DNA of 64,000 nucleotides from AP-15 sp963790875 (GTDB lineage: Bacteria; Pseudomonadota; Alphaproteobacteria; ATCC43930; CGMCC-115725): positions 1 to 64,000 of the forward strand of contig CAWBQT010000014.1 of assembly GCA_963790875.1 (NCBI GenBank). The letters are read 5' to 3'. The translations under genes were made by a program, and so were the position numbers. Below the pieces are notes generated by a model. The model did no database searches. It worked only from the letters and a program-made list of their open reading frames with translations, and had not been told where the DNA came from. Of this stretch, positions 8,763 through 16,980 are shown piece by piece (position 1 is the stretch's first letter; each line of letters starts with the position of its first letter).

Positions 8763-10364
8763 TTATCCCGACCGATCATGAACTTCCCGGCGCGTCGTCG
8801 CCGAAAGCAGGCGGAGAGTCCCGTCGGGCGACGCCGCCGATGCATGAGAACCGATTTCGCGCGGTAGATAGCGCGTGGGGCGCACCAAGTTGCGCACGCC
8901 CATTGCGAACCAGAAGAAGCTTCCCGCAACGAGGAAAATGCCGAACTCGAACCCCGGCTGAAGCCACAGGGACGGTCGCCAGAGCAGCCGCACGCGCACC
9001 GGGTCGACGGCGTTGCCGAGATAGCCAATTATTTCGGGCGGCAGATTGCAGTCGAAATATGCGATGACGCGATCCGGTTCAAAAGGGACCGGTTCTGAGC
9101 GCACAAATCGTCCTGTGAAAAATTGGTTGAGCACCGGGGTGTCGAGCGCCAGCTCGACGGGATCGGTCTGCGCCGCGAGTTCGCGCCGTTCCCGGCGCGG
9201 CAATCGGATCGCTGCGCTGAAGCCCGTTCCCGCCGAAATCGCAAGGATCGGGGAATTCGCCGAGGCCAAGCCAGGCGCGGAGTTGCGATAAACGACCTTC
9301 CCCGCGAACGGCGCCCTGACCTCACCGATTTCCATCAACCGGGTCTTTTCGGCAGCAAGGATCGAAATGTCGTAATCGACCGCGTCGACTTCACCCTGCC
9401 GGGCGGCGATCGCTCGATCGTGGTCGGTGCGCAGCTTCTGCTGAACGATGTCGAGTTTCCGCTCCACATCCTTGATCGTCGCCTCCATTTGGACGCGATC
9501 CGCTGAAAGCTCGGAAATTTGGTGGTCAAGAGAGCTGACGCTGCTCTCAAAGCGGGAGCTGAGCGCCGCATGACGCTCCTTCAGGGAGACTATGGCCTGC
9601 TTGTTCTTTTCGACACTGAGCTGCGCTGTTAAATCATCGGCACTGCGCTGGTCGAGCTGCTGACGGCTGAAGTTGCCTTGTTTCTGCAACTCTTCGGCGC
9701 GCTGTACCCCCCGTTGGGTGATCTCTCGCTGGCCGAGGGCCGATGCGAGCTCTCGCTCGGCCTCGGCCAGATCCTCGAGCAGCTTGCCTTCCTCTCGGGT
9801 CCAATCGGTCGTCAGTGTCGCCCGCTCGCGCTCGACCTCATCATCTGAGTTCTGCAATTGAGAGGCAAAGCCTCTGTCCTGCAGCAGTTCGGATTGCAAA
9901 TGCGCCTGCTCCTGCAGCAGAGCCTCGTCATATTGCAGAACCTTGTGCCCGATGGCTTGTTTTTTCGCCTTCGCCTGCGAGATCTGGAGATCGATGCCGG
10001 CGAGTCGGGTGCGGTCGGCAGGCGACAGAAACTCCGCCAGCAAGTCTCCCTTTGCGACTCTCTCGGCCGAGGTGATCCGTTGTGCGAAACTTTCGCCACG
10101 CGCATTGACCACGAAGATGTCGCTGCCTCCGGCGATGCCGCTGCGTCCCTGAAATTCGTTGAATGCCCACGACACGGCGATCGTCGCACAACTGAGGAGA
10201 AAGGTGACTTGCGCGAGCATGATCGAACGCGATCTGGGTCGTCGGTTCGTCGCGTTCCGCTTGCGCCAGACATAAACGCCATAGGATATGCAGAAGCCGG
10301 CAAAGCCGATGACGACACTGAGGATTGCGACGCGCAGTATCTCGGTGCCTTCGGCCGGCAGCAT
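8763..10364 (-). CDS. HlyD-like membrane fusion protein with long coiled coil
   Basis: A 533-residue inner-membrane protein. It has two N-terminal membrane segments (about 9-32 and 48-68), a periplasmic part with a long heptad-rich coiled coil (about 125-345), a biotinyl-lipoyl-like return strand (EVRAPFAGKVVYRN, about 350-363) and a third membrane segment near the C terminus (FGIFLVAGSFFWFAMGV, about 477-493). This resembles the HlyD/Alg44-type adaptors of synthase-dependent polysaccharide export, although ordinary HlyD proteins have one membrane segment. It is the first gene of a three-gene leftward operon with the GT2 synthase and GH18, so it likely couples synthesis to export across the periplasm. 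No outer-membrane porin gene is adjacent. The ATG at 10364 has only a weak GGGGAC site. Confidence 0.75.
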   Translation of the reverse strand: MLPAEGTEILRVAILSVVIGFAGFCISYGVYVWRKRNATNRRPRSRSIMLAQVTFLLSCATIAVSWAFNEFQGRSGIAGGSDIFVVNARGESFAQRITSAERVAKGDLLAEFLSPADRTRLAGIDLQISQAKAKKQAIGHKVLQYDEALLQEQAHLQSELLQDRGFASQLQNSDDEVERERATLTTDWTREEGKLLEDLAEAERELASALGQREITQRGVQRAEELQKQGNFSRQQLDQRSADDLTAQLSVEKNKQAIVSLKERHAALSSRFESSVSSLDHQISELSADRVQMEATIKDVERKLDIVQQKLRTDHDRAIAARQGEVDAVDYDISILAAEKTRLMEIGEVRAPFAGKVVYRNSAPGLASANSPILAISAGTGFSAAIRLPRRERRELAAQTDPVELALDTPVLNQFFTGRFVRSEPVPFEPDRVIAYFDCNLPPEIIGYLGNAVDPVRVRLLWRPSLWLQPGFEFGIFLVAGSFFWFAMGVRNLVRPTRYLPREIGSHASAASPDGTLRLLSATTRREVHDRSG

Positions 10365-10479
10365 GCAAACGTCCCCGTCGTTGCGATATAGGTCGGCCCG
10401 TGCCGCCGATCGTCCTTCGAGCCCGGTTGCCTCGAAAAGGCGATCACGCGGCCATTTCCGCCAACAATGCCTTCCGGGC

Positions 10480-10560
10480 GGCGTGGCTGTCTAGTCTACA
10501 GTTTAGCACAAATTTCACAAATTTTTCACACGATCTACAAGAGCTGGCTAGCTAGCTACT
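10480..10560 (-). promoter_or_regulatory. Likely promoter/operator region of the exopolysaccharide operon
   Basis: The only A/T-rich patch between the CoA transferase end and the HlyD-like start. It contains a near-tandem ACAAATTTCACAAATTTTTCACA (two copies of CACAAATTT-like 10-mers, about 10507-10529) and a GCTAGCTAGC palindrome (about 10545-10555). Read on the minus strand these give repeated TTTGTGAAA half-sites about 150 bp before the operon. No consensus -10/-35 pair is convincing; the repeats are better candidates for a regulator site. Confidence 0.35.
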
Positions 10561-10575
10561 TCCCGTCTGTCGGGA

Positions 10576-11793
10576 TCAGATGATTTTTCGGTCGCGGAAA
10601 TTCTCGATCTGCGCCGGGGTGTAGCCGAGAGCGGCGAGGATTTCGTCGTTGTCGGCGCCGAGCTTCGGGGCAACGCCGATATGCGGCGGGGTTTCCGAGA
10701 AGTGCCAGGGCGAGCCGTGCACTTTCAGGGTCTTGCCGTATTCCGGATAGGCGACCTCGGTGACGTAGCCGTTCGCCAGCACATCGGGGTCGTTCGACGC
10801 TTCGAGCAAGGTGTTGATCGGCGCCGCGACGATATCGGCGGCGCGCAGCCGCGCCACCCAATCGTCGCGCGAGCCGGTCGCGAACAGCTCGTCGAGGAGG
10901 TGCAGCAGGGACACGCGCCGTTCGTCGGAGGCGACGACGACGCCGAGATCGCCGAACCCCGCTTGTTCGAGCGCCTCGTAAAAGCCGAGTGCTGTCATCG
11001 CCTCGCGCCATTTGCGGGCGCCGTTCAGCTGGAACACGAGCGGCTTCTTGTCACGGTCGTTGAAGCTGGCGCTGAGCCCGGGGCGGTCCGGCGTGCCGGT
11101 AATGCGCGCCTGGCCGGTCACCGGGTCGCGGTTGCGCCACATCGCCGTCGTCAAGGTCCAGCCCATCAGCCGGATCTGGCCGCCGAGCAGCGAGCAATCG
11201 ACTTTCTGCCCGATGCCGGTGCTGCGCGCATAGGTCAGCGCCGCAAGCGCCCCGCCAAAGGCGAGGATCGCACAGGTCTCGTCGGCGACCGAGACGATGC
11301 CGGTCTTCAGCGGCAGGCCCGGCGTCGAAAACGCCTCGGCGATGCCGCCCAAGGCCTGGGCCATCGAATTCGTCCCCGGCAGCTCGGCATGCGGTCCCCT
11401 GGGGCCGTAGCCGGAGACCGACACATAGACGAGCCGCGGGTTTATCTGTCTGAGTTCTTCGTAGCCGAAGCCGTTCTTCTCGGCGGCACCGGGGCGAAAG
11501 TTCTGGCCGAAGATATCCGCCTTGGCGACCAACTGCTTGAGGATGTCGCGGCCTTCCGCGGTCTTGAGATTGAGCGTGAGGCTTTTGACGCCGCGATTGT
11601 TGGTCTCGAAATAGGTGCTGGGCAACCCGGGCAGCACGGTCGAGCCGCGCGAATTGTCGCCGATCTCCGGCACTTCGATCTTGATCACCTCGGCGCCGAG
11701 ATCGGCCATCAGCATGTAGGGCACCGTGCCGGCTTGCGCCGTCGAGCAGGCGACGACCTTGACGCCGTGCAGCGGACCATAGGTTTCGGTCAT
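10576..11793 (-). CDS. Family III CoA transferase (CaiB/BaiF)
   Basis: A 405-residue class III CoA transferase, which moves CoA between carboxylic acids. Recognisable parts are LHGVKVVACSTAQAG, MADLGAEVIKIE (29-40), YFETNNRGVKSLTLNL (61-76), VYVSVSGYGPRGP (122-134) and the catalytic Asp in SVADETCAIL (Asp171, matching Asp169 of formyl-CoA transferase). The C-terminal domain ends LGYTPAQIENFRDRKII, as is usual. The Ldh-family dehydrogenase gene ends 10 bp before its start, so the two are probably co-transcribed. The acid substrate is unknown. Confidence 0.85.
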   Translation of the reverse strand: MTETYGPLHGVKVVACSTAQAGTVPYMLMADLGAEVIKIEVPEIGDNSRGSTVLPGLPSTYFETNNRGVKSLTLNLKTAEGRDILKQLVAKADIFGQNFRPGAAEKNGFGYEELRQINPRLVYVSVSGYGPRGPHAELPGTNSMAQALGGIAEAFSTPGLPLKTGIVSVADETCAILAFGGALAALTYARSTGIGQKVDCSLLGGQIRLMGWTLTTAMWRNRDPVTGQARITGTPDRPGLSASFNDRDKKPLVFQLNGARKWREAMTALGFYEALEQAGFGDLGVVVASDERRVSLLHLLDELFATGSRDDWVARLRAADIVAAPINTLLEASNDPDVLANGYVTEVAYPEYGKTLKVHGSPWHFSETPPHIGVAPKLGADNDEILAALGYTPAQIENFRDRKII

Positions 11794-11803
11794 GGCGGCG
11801 CCC

Positions 11804-12862
11804 TCAATCCAGGAGCCAGGGCGCGGCAGAGGCCTGGGCGATCTGCCGGATCTGGTTCAGGAGGCCCGGGCCGACCGGGATCCCCTCTTCTCGGCGCTTT
11901 GCCGCGTAGAGCCATTGCGGGTCGCCGGCCACCATGACCGGCTGCGCCGGTTCCATCGGCTGTGTCGCCCGCAGATCGTCGCAGAGCCGGCTCACATCGG
12001 CGGCAAAGTCGTCGCGGTCGCGGAACAGGCCCGGATCGATCGCGATAAAGCAGTGGCCGATGGCGCCGCTCTGCTGTGCGGCATCCGGGTCGATGATCAG
12101 GGTTGAGCCCGACAGACAGGCGCCGAGAATGTTAACCATCACGGCGAGCCCGTAGCCCTTGTAACTCGAGGTTTCGGGCGAGCCGCCGAGCGAGGTCAGG
12201 AACCCGCCCTTTTCGCGCGCCTCCGCGGGATCGGTGCTCGGGCGCCCGTCCTTGTCGAGCACCCAGCCCGGTGGGCATTCCAGCCCTTCATTCGCTTTGT
12301 TGCGGATGCGGCCGGCAGCGACCGTCGTCGTCGCCATGTCGAGCAGGAACGGCTCGCCCTGCGCGGTCGGCGCCGCGAAGGACCACGGATCGGTGCCGAG
12401 CTTTGCCTCCTTGCCGAAGGTCGGGGCGACCTGCGCGACCGAGTTGCTGGTGCAGGCCATGCCAATCAGCCCCTCCTGCGCCGCCATCAATGTGTAATAG
12501 CCGGTGGCGCCGAAATGCGCCGAATTGCGCACCGCCGCGATCGCCATGCCCGCCGCTTTCGCCTTGTCGATCGCCACCTGCATCGCAAATCGCCCCGGCA
12601 CATGGCCGAGCCCGCCAGCGCCATCGATCAGCGCCGAGACCGGCGTCTCCTTGATGATCCGCGGCCGCGCCTGCATGTTCGCCCGCCCGCTGCGGCGCGC
12701 CCGGTCATAGCCCGGGATCATCGATATGCCGTGGCTGTCGACGCCGTGCAGGTCCGCCCAACCCAGTATGTCGGCCGTTGCCGCGGCGTTGTCCTCCGGC
12801 ATGCCCCAGGCGAGCAGGATGGCTTCGAGCTGCGCGCGATGCTTTTCGTAAGGCGCGGGCAT
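11804..12862 (-). CDS. Ldh-family NAD(P)-dependent 2-hydroxyacid dehydrogenase (YlbC/AllD/ComC type)
   Basis: A 352-residue member of the malate/L-sulfolactate/ureidoglycolate dehydrogenase family, which has an unusual NAD(P)-binding fold. Features include GWADLHGVDSHGISMIPGY (about 34-52), VRNSAHFGATGYYTLMA (about 111-127, with the conserved His), GTDPWSFAAPT and a long ETSSYKGYGLAVMVNIL helix. These match the family over its full normal length of about 340-360. It precedes the CoA transferase by 10 bp, suggesting a short pathway in which a hydroxy acid is oxidised and the product activated as its CoA ester. A ureide role cannot be excluded, since AllD belongs to the same family. Confidence 0.8.
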   Translation of the reverse strand: MPAPYEKHRAQLEAILLAWGMPEDNAAATADILGWADLHGVDSHGISMIPGYDRARRSGRANMQARPRIIKETPVSALIDGAGGLGHVPGRFAMQVAIDKAKAAGMAIAAVRNSAHFGATGYYTLMAAQEGLIGMACTSNSVAQVAPTFGKEAKLGTDPWSFAAPTAQGEPFLLDMATTTVAAGRIRNKANEGLECPPGWVLDKDGRPSTDPAEAREKGGFLTSLGGSPETSSYKGYGLAVMVNILGACLSGSTLIIDPDAAQQSGAIGHCFIAIDPGLFRDRDDFAADVSRLCDDLRATQPMEPAQPVMVAGDPQWLYAAKRREEGIPVGPGLLNQIRQIAQASAAPWLLD

Positions 12863-13124
12863 GGCGGTCTCCTCTCGACATCCTCATCCCGACGATAGGT
12901 CGGGATTTCATTCCGGCTGTGGATAGCGGCTTCCTCCGGTATGACAAGGTGGAAATTCGAGCCGAACAAAGGACCGGGTGGGTCGATGCGGGTGTTGATC
13001 TGCGGCGGCGGCGTCATCGGCGCCTCGATCGCCTACTTTCTGAGCTGCCGCGGCATCGCGTCGGTCGTCATCGAACGAACTGGTCTCGCTTGCGCAGCTT
13101 CCGGCAAATCGGGCGGCTTCCTAG

Positions 13125-14733
13125 CAGCCTGTCGGACTGGGTTTAACTATCGAGGGATGGAACGCGGCTTTGCATTGCGTCAACCGTCGTCGGGATGCTG
13201 ACGGGTTGGAGACTTGGTCAAGGGTTCCGACCGATATCTCGCTTTGGTTGAGATTTACTCTTCTGATGCTCCTTTACCGGGCGGCGAGGGCGAAGATCCG
13301 CTTGATGTTCCAGGCCATGGTGACCAGGCTCCACTCGCCGCGGACTTTATCGAGCCCGCGCAGCAGGAATTGGCGAAAGCCCAGAACCGACTTGATTATG
13401 CCGAAGACTGGCTCCGGGGTGCACTTGCGCCGGCCGTAGAGCTTCTTGCCTTCGGGTGTCGCCAAGCGGTGCGCCATCGCTTCGAGCGGCGTCGGGTCCT
13501 GCGGTGCGGGCGGTGCCGGAGCAAAGCGCTCGGCCAAGGGTGGGTTATGTGGCGCACGGCCGAGCGCCAGCAGCGGCTCGATCCCTGCCGCGGTGCAGGC
13601 TGTCACATTGGCGGCGCTGCAATAGCCATTGTCGCCGAGCATCGTTTGCGCCCTGCCGAGATCCGCCGGCAAAGCCGCCAGCTTGCCCAGCATCGGCGCG
13701 AGTTGCTGCTTGTCGTTCGCGGCTTGTACGACATCGCTGGCGACCACCAACAGGCTGTCTGCCGTCACTACGGCTTGCGCGTTGTAGCATTGCTCGAACC
13801 CGCCGCCCGCCACCGGCATGATCCGCGAGTCCTCGTCGGTCAGATTGATCTGATCGGTTGGGCCGGGCCCCGCAGCCGGCGGCGCCGGCGGCCTGCCGCC
13901 AGGCTTCCTGCCGCTCGCCCTGGCCTTGGCCTCGCGCGCCGCGACTTTGGCCTCATACTCCGCCTGCTCACGGGCCAAGCGCTCGCTGGCACGCGCCTCG
14001 ATTTTGCTGCGCGCCTCGGCCAGCTTCTGCAGTCGTACTTCGCGTCGCTCCAACTCCTCGGGGATCGACATCCCCCCGGCCTTCGCCGGGGCAGGCTTAG
14101 GAAGATCCGCCGTATCGGCCGCCTCGGCCTTGGCCATCAGCTCTCCCACCTCGGCCTTCAGCTGCGCCTCCAGCTTCCCAGCATGCTCATAAGAGAGCGC
14201 GCTATGCCGGCTCGCATTGGCGTGGATCTTGGTCCCGTCCAACGCCACCGTGCCCAGACCGAGAACCCCCATCTCGCGGGCCAACAACAACACCCTGACG
14301 AACAGCCCCTCGATCTCCGGCAAAAACCGCCGCCGGAACGTCGCGATCGTGTCGTGGTCCGGGTGGTCGTTTGCCGCGATGAAGCGAAACGCCACCGAAT
14401 TGTACGTCGCCTGCTCCAGCTTTCGGCTCGAAAACACCCCCGTCGCATAGCCGTAAACCAACAGCCCCAGCAGCATCGCTGGGTGGTACGACGCCGAGCC
14501 CGACCCGCGATAGCTGCCGCTCAGCTCGTGCAGATCCAGACCGTCAATCACTTCCACCACAAAGCGCGCCAAATGTCGTTGCGGCAGCCACTCGTCCACC
14601 GAGGGTGGCAACAGAAACCCCGTCTGCCGATCCACCTGGCGAAAATTGCTCATCCCCCACCCGCCCCTAGTACACATCCCCCACTCAAACCTACCACATT
14701 CTGGGTCGGCTTCCACCTAAGTCCGACAGGCTG
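13125..14733 (-). mobile_element. IS1182-family (IS5-like DDE) insertion sequence, complete
   Basis: A 1609-bp element bounded by inverted repeats CAGCCTGTCGGACT (13125-13138) and its complement (14720-14733), with four-base CTAG direct duplications at 13121-13124 and 14734-14737. It carries one transposase gene on the minus strand, with no passenger. The ends, the intact transposase and the clean host junctions indicate a recent, potentially active copy. Confidence 0.9.
13274..14653 (-). CDS. IS1182-family transposase
   Basis: A 459-residue DDE transposase. The N-terminal InsH-like domain contains FLLPPSVDEWLPQRHLARFV and HPAMLLGLLVYGYATGVFSSRKLE, then NDHPDHDTIATFRRRFL. Catalytic-type acidic residues lie in TVALDGTKIHANAS and MLGDNGYCSAANV, and a C-terminal segment reads YGRRKCTPEPVFGIIKSVLGFRQFLLRG. 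A charged helical insertion (about 180-265) is typical of IS1182 members. The ATG at 14653 opens MSNFRQVDRQTG; longer upstream starts would reach the terminal repeat. The frame is intact. Confidence 0.9.
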   Translation of the reverse strand: MSNFRQVDRQTGFLLPPSVDEWLPQRHLARFVVEVIDGLDLHELSGSYRGSGSASYHPAMLLGLLVYGYATGVFSSRKLEQATYNSVAFRFIAANDHPDHDTIATFRRRFLPEIEGLFVRVLLLAREMGVLGLGTVALDGTKIHANASRHSALSYEHAGKLEAQLKAEVGELMAKAEAADTADLPKPAPAKAGGMSIPEELERREVRLQKLAEARSKIEARASERLAREQAEYEAKVAAREAKARASGRKPGGRPPAPPAAGPGPTDQINLTDEDSRIMPVAGGGFEQCYNAQAVVTADSLLVVASDVVQAANDKQQLAPMLGKLAALPADLGRAQTMLGDNGYCSAANVTACTAAGIEPLLALGRAPHNPPLAERFAPAPPAPQDPTPLEAMAHRLATPEGKKLYGRRKCTPEPVFGIIKSVLGFRQFLLRGLDKVRGEWSLVTMAWNIKRIFALAAR

Positions 14734-15719
14734 CTAGCGCTCGATTGGTGCGACGGGACCCCGCTCGCCGCTCTCGCCCGGCATAGTTTCGCGCTGCACG
14801 CCCGGCTCGCCGAGGAAATCGGCGGCGACTGGGGCTATCGCCGCCTCACCACCTATGGCGGGTCGGCCGAACAGCATCGAGCCTTCCGTCGCGGCGCCGG
14901 CGCCTGCCCGGTCGATTGGCTGGCGGACGGCGTCGCCCTGCGGCAGCAACTCGGCTCGACCGCGACGACGGCGCAGGTCGACCCGGCCGCCTTTACCGCG
15001 GCGATGATGCGGGCCGCGGAGGCGCGCGGCGCGGAATTCCGTCGCGGCCGCGTCACCGGCGTGGCGCGAGCCGACCATGGGAAGTTGATCGGCATCGAGG
15101 TCGACGGCGCCTTCGTCGCCGGCGATGCGGTTGTCATCGCCATGGGGCCGTGGTCGATCCTCGCCGGCGCCTGGCTGCCGCTGCCGGCCGTTTACGGACT
15201 GAAGGGGCACAGTCTCGTCTTCGAGACCGGATCGAGGCTGTCCGCCGACGCCCTCTTTATCGACTGCCGCGAGGCGACCGGCGCCGTGCAATCCCCCGAG
15301 CTCTTTCCGCGCAGCAACGGGACGACTTATGTCTGCGCCATCTCCAGTGAGAGCCCGCTGCCGGTCGACCCGGCCGAGGTGGCGCCGGACCCTGGTGCGA
15401 TCGAGCGCCTGCGGCGGATCTGCGGCGACCTGTCGCCGGTGCTCGCCGCGGCGAGGATCATTACCTCGCAGGCCTGCTTTCGCCCGGTTACGCGCGACGG
15501 GCTGCCGCTGATCGGCCGGGTGCCGGGCGTCGACGGCGCCTATGTCGCGACCGGCCACAGCGTCTGGGGCATGCTGAACGCGCCGGCGACCGGCGAGGCG
15601 ATCGCCGAGCTGCTGGCCGACGGCGCGGCCCGCCATGTCGACATCTCGCCCTTCGACCCCGGCCGATTGCCGCCGCTCGATCCGGCCCGGCTGCACCGCA
15701 GCCTGCGCGGCTGATCGGC

Positions 15720-16295
15720 TTACCCGGCGTGCTCGACGCTGTCGAGAAAGCGGATGTAATGCTCCGGTAGGCCATGGGCGCGGGCGCCGTCGCGCAGCAG
15801 CGTAAGGTAGCGGAGCGACGGCCGGCCGTCGCTCTGCTTGCCCGGCGCCATGTAGGCGACGGCGGGGAGCCGCCGCCCGTCGGCGTCCTGCGCCTCGACC
15901 TCGACATGGCGATAGCCGCGCCCCGGCACCCCTTCTGTCAGGTCCAAGCGCAACAAGTCGTGCCGGGTGATCCGGTACAGCACGCCCCAGACCTCGGCCG
16001 CCGGATCGCGGCTGAGATTGGCTGGCGCCGCTCGCCCTTTCGGCCGGCCCTCGATATTGAAGCGCAGCCGGAAGCCCGCGATTTGGGCGGTACGGAATTC
16101 CAGCGCGCAGATGCCGCGGCGAACGCGAAAGGCATTGTCGTGCATGTTCGCGCCATAGGCGAAATACCAGATCTCGTCGTTCGGGCGGCCGGCGAGCCGG
16201 GCGCCGCGCAGCGGATAGTAGCAGCGCGACAAGAGCCAGGACTTGGCGACGAACCGGCGCAGCCGGCGCCGTGCCGCGACGATCGACTGCCGCAT
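15720..16295 (-). CDS. Gamma-glutamylcyclotransferase family protein
   Basis: A 191-residue protein with the cyclotransferase opening EIWYFAYGANMHDNAF (about 41-56), RGYRHVEVEAQ, and a LTLLRDGARAHGLPEHYI ending. The YGxNM/S motif binds the gamma-glutamyl group in GGCT-fold enzymes, which release 5-oxoproline. Its ATG at 16295 shares one base with the TGA of the nitroreductase gene (TGATG), so translation is coupled. The catalytic Glu expected in the middle of the domain may be the one in VEVEAQ or LTEGVPG; I cannot decide. Longer upstream starts would run inside the nitroreductase gene. Confidence 0.75.
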   Translation of the reverse strand: MRQSIVAARRRLRRFVAKSWLLSRCYYPLRGARLAGRPNDEIWYFAYGANMHDNAFRVRRGICALEFRTAQIAGFRLRFNIEGRPKGRAAPANLSRDPAAEVWGVLYRITRHDLLRLDLTEGVPGRGYRHVEVEAQDADGRRLPAVAYMAPGKQSDGRPSLRYLTLLRDGARAHGLPEHYIRFLDSVEHAG

Positions 16296-16939
16296 CAGTC
16301 TTGGTAGGACTGGCCCCACCGGTCTTCGTAGACGATTTCGCCGAGCGGCTTGCGGCGGACCGGTCCGAACCGGCCAAGCGGATAGCCGATCGGCAATAGC
16401 GCGTAGGAATGGACGTTTTCCGGCAATCCGAGCGCCGCCTCGACCTCTTTTTCGAACGTCAGGTGGAGCGTCGTCAGTGTCGCCCCGAGGCCGAGGGCCC
16501 GCGCCGCCAGCAGCATGTTCTGCACCGCCGGATAGATCGACGACCCGGCCGTCCGCGACGGCGTGCCGCCTTCGAGACAAGGGATGATCCAGACCGGCGC
16601 CTCGTGCAGATGCGCCGCCAGATGCTCCGCCGCAGCGAGCAGCCGCAGAAACCGCTCCCGGTCCATGCCGGGGGCCGGCTCGCCGGCGCGATAGCGCGGG
16701 CCGACCTGTTCATCCCAGGCCCTTTTGTAATAGGCCGCGACGGTCGCTTTGACCGCCGGGTCGCGGATGACAAGAAACCGCCAGCGCTGCATGTTGCCGC
16801 CGCTCGGGGCGCAGGCACCGGCCTCGAGAATTCTGCGGATCAACCGGTTGGGCACCGGGTCAGGCTTCAACCGCCGCATCGACCGCGTGGTCCGGATGAT
16901 CTCGAAAAGATCGGCTGTGGTTGCGGTCTCTTCGGGCAT
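16295..16939 (-). CDS. Nitroreductase family protein
   Basis: A 214-residue FMN-dependent nitroreductase-fold protein. It has IIRTTRSMRRLKPDPVP at the N terminus (flavin-binding Arg cluster), CAPSGGNMQRWRFLVI (about 43-58), SSIYPAVQNMLLAARALGLGATLTTL (about 128-153) and a C-terminal LLPIGYPLGRFGPVRRKPL segment. Start ATG at 16939 has an AGAGG site. It is the first gene of a coupled pair with the gamma-glutamylcyclotransferase. Such enzymes reduce nitro groups, quinones or enoates with NAD(P)H; the substrate is open. Confidence 0.85.
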   Translation of the reverse strand: MPEETATTADLFEIIRTTRSMRRLKPDPVPNRLIRRILEAGACAPSGGNMQRWRFLVIRDPAVKATVAAYYKRAWDEQVGPRYRAGEPAPGMDRERFLRLLAAAEHLAAHLHEAPVWIIPCLEGGTPSRTAGSSIYPAVQNMLLAARALGLGATLTTLHLTFEKEVEAALGLPENVHSYALLPIGYPLGRFGPVRRKPLGEIVYEDRWGQSYQD

Positions 16940-16980
16940 GACAGGCCTCTGCGCTGCGGGGTGGCTACGGTTCGGGGATA

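Larger units (their letters stand above)
12986..15714 (+). pseudogene. FAD-dependent oxidoreductase (DAO family) gene interrupted by an IS element
   Basis: The N-terminal part starts at ATG 12986 with the Rossmann motif ICGGGVIGASIAYFLSCRG and continues through an ASGKSGGFL segment. The C-terminal part (14738-15714) supplies FRPVTRDGLPLIGRVPG and a GHSVWGMLNAPATGE end, typical of glycine oxidase-like DAO enzymes. An IS1182-type element (13125-14733) lies between, flanked by CTAG duplications. Joining 13124 to 14738 restores one frame across GGF-LALDWCDG and gives a protein of 371 residues, the normal family length. The gene was therefore intact before insertion and should now be inactive. Its former substrate (an amine or amino acid) is unknown. 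Confidence 0.85.

Noticed and set aside
10576..11793. Loss of the catalytic Asp in the CoA transferase
   Set aside because: I first aligned GTNSMAQ with the active site. The catalytic Asp is instead Asp171 in SVADETC, at the expected position.
13214..14737. Long plus-strand frame of 507 codons
   Set aside because: It is antisense to the IS1182 transposase, Arg/Pro-rich and without family motifs; high GC content opens such frames.
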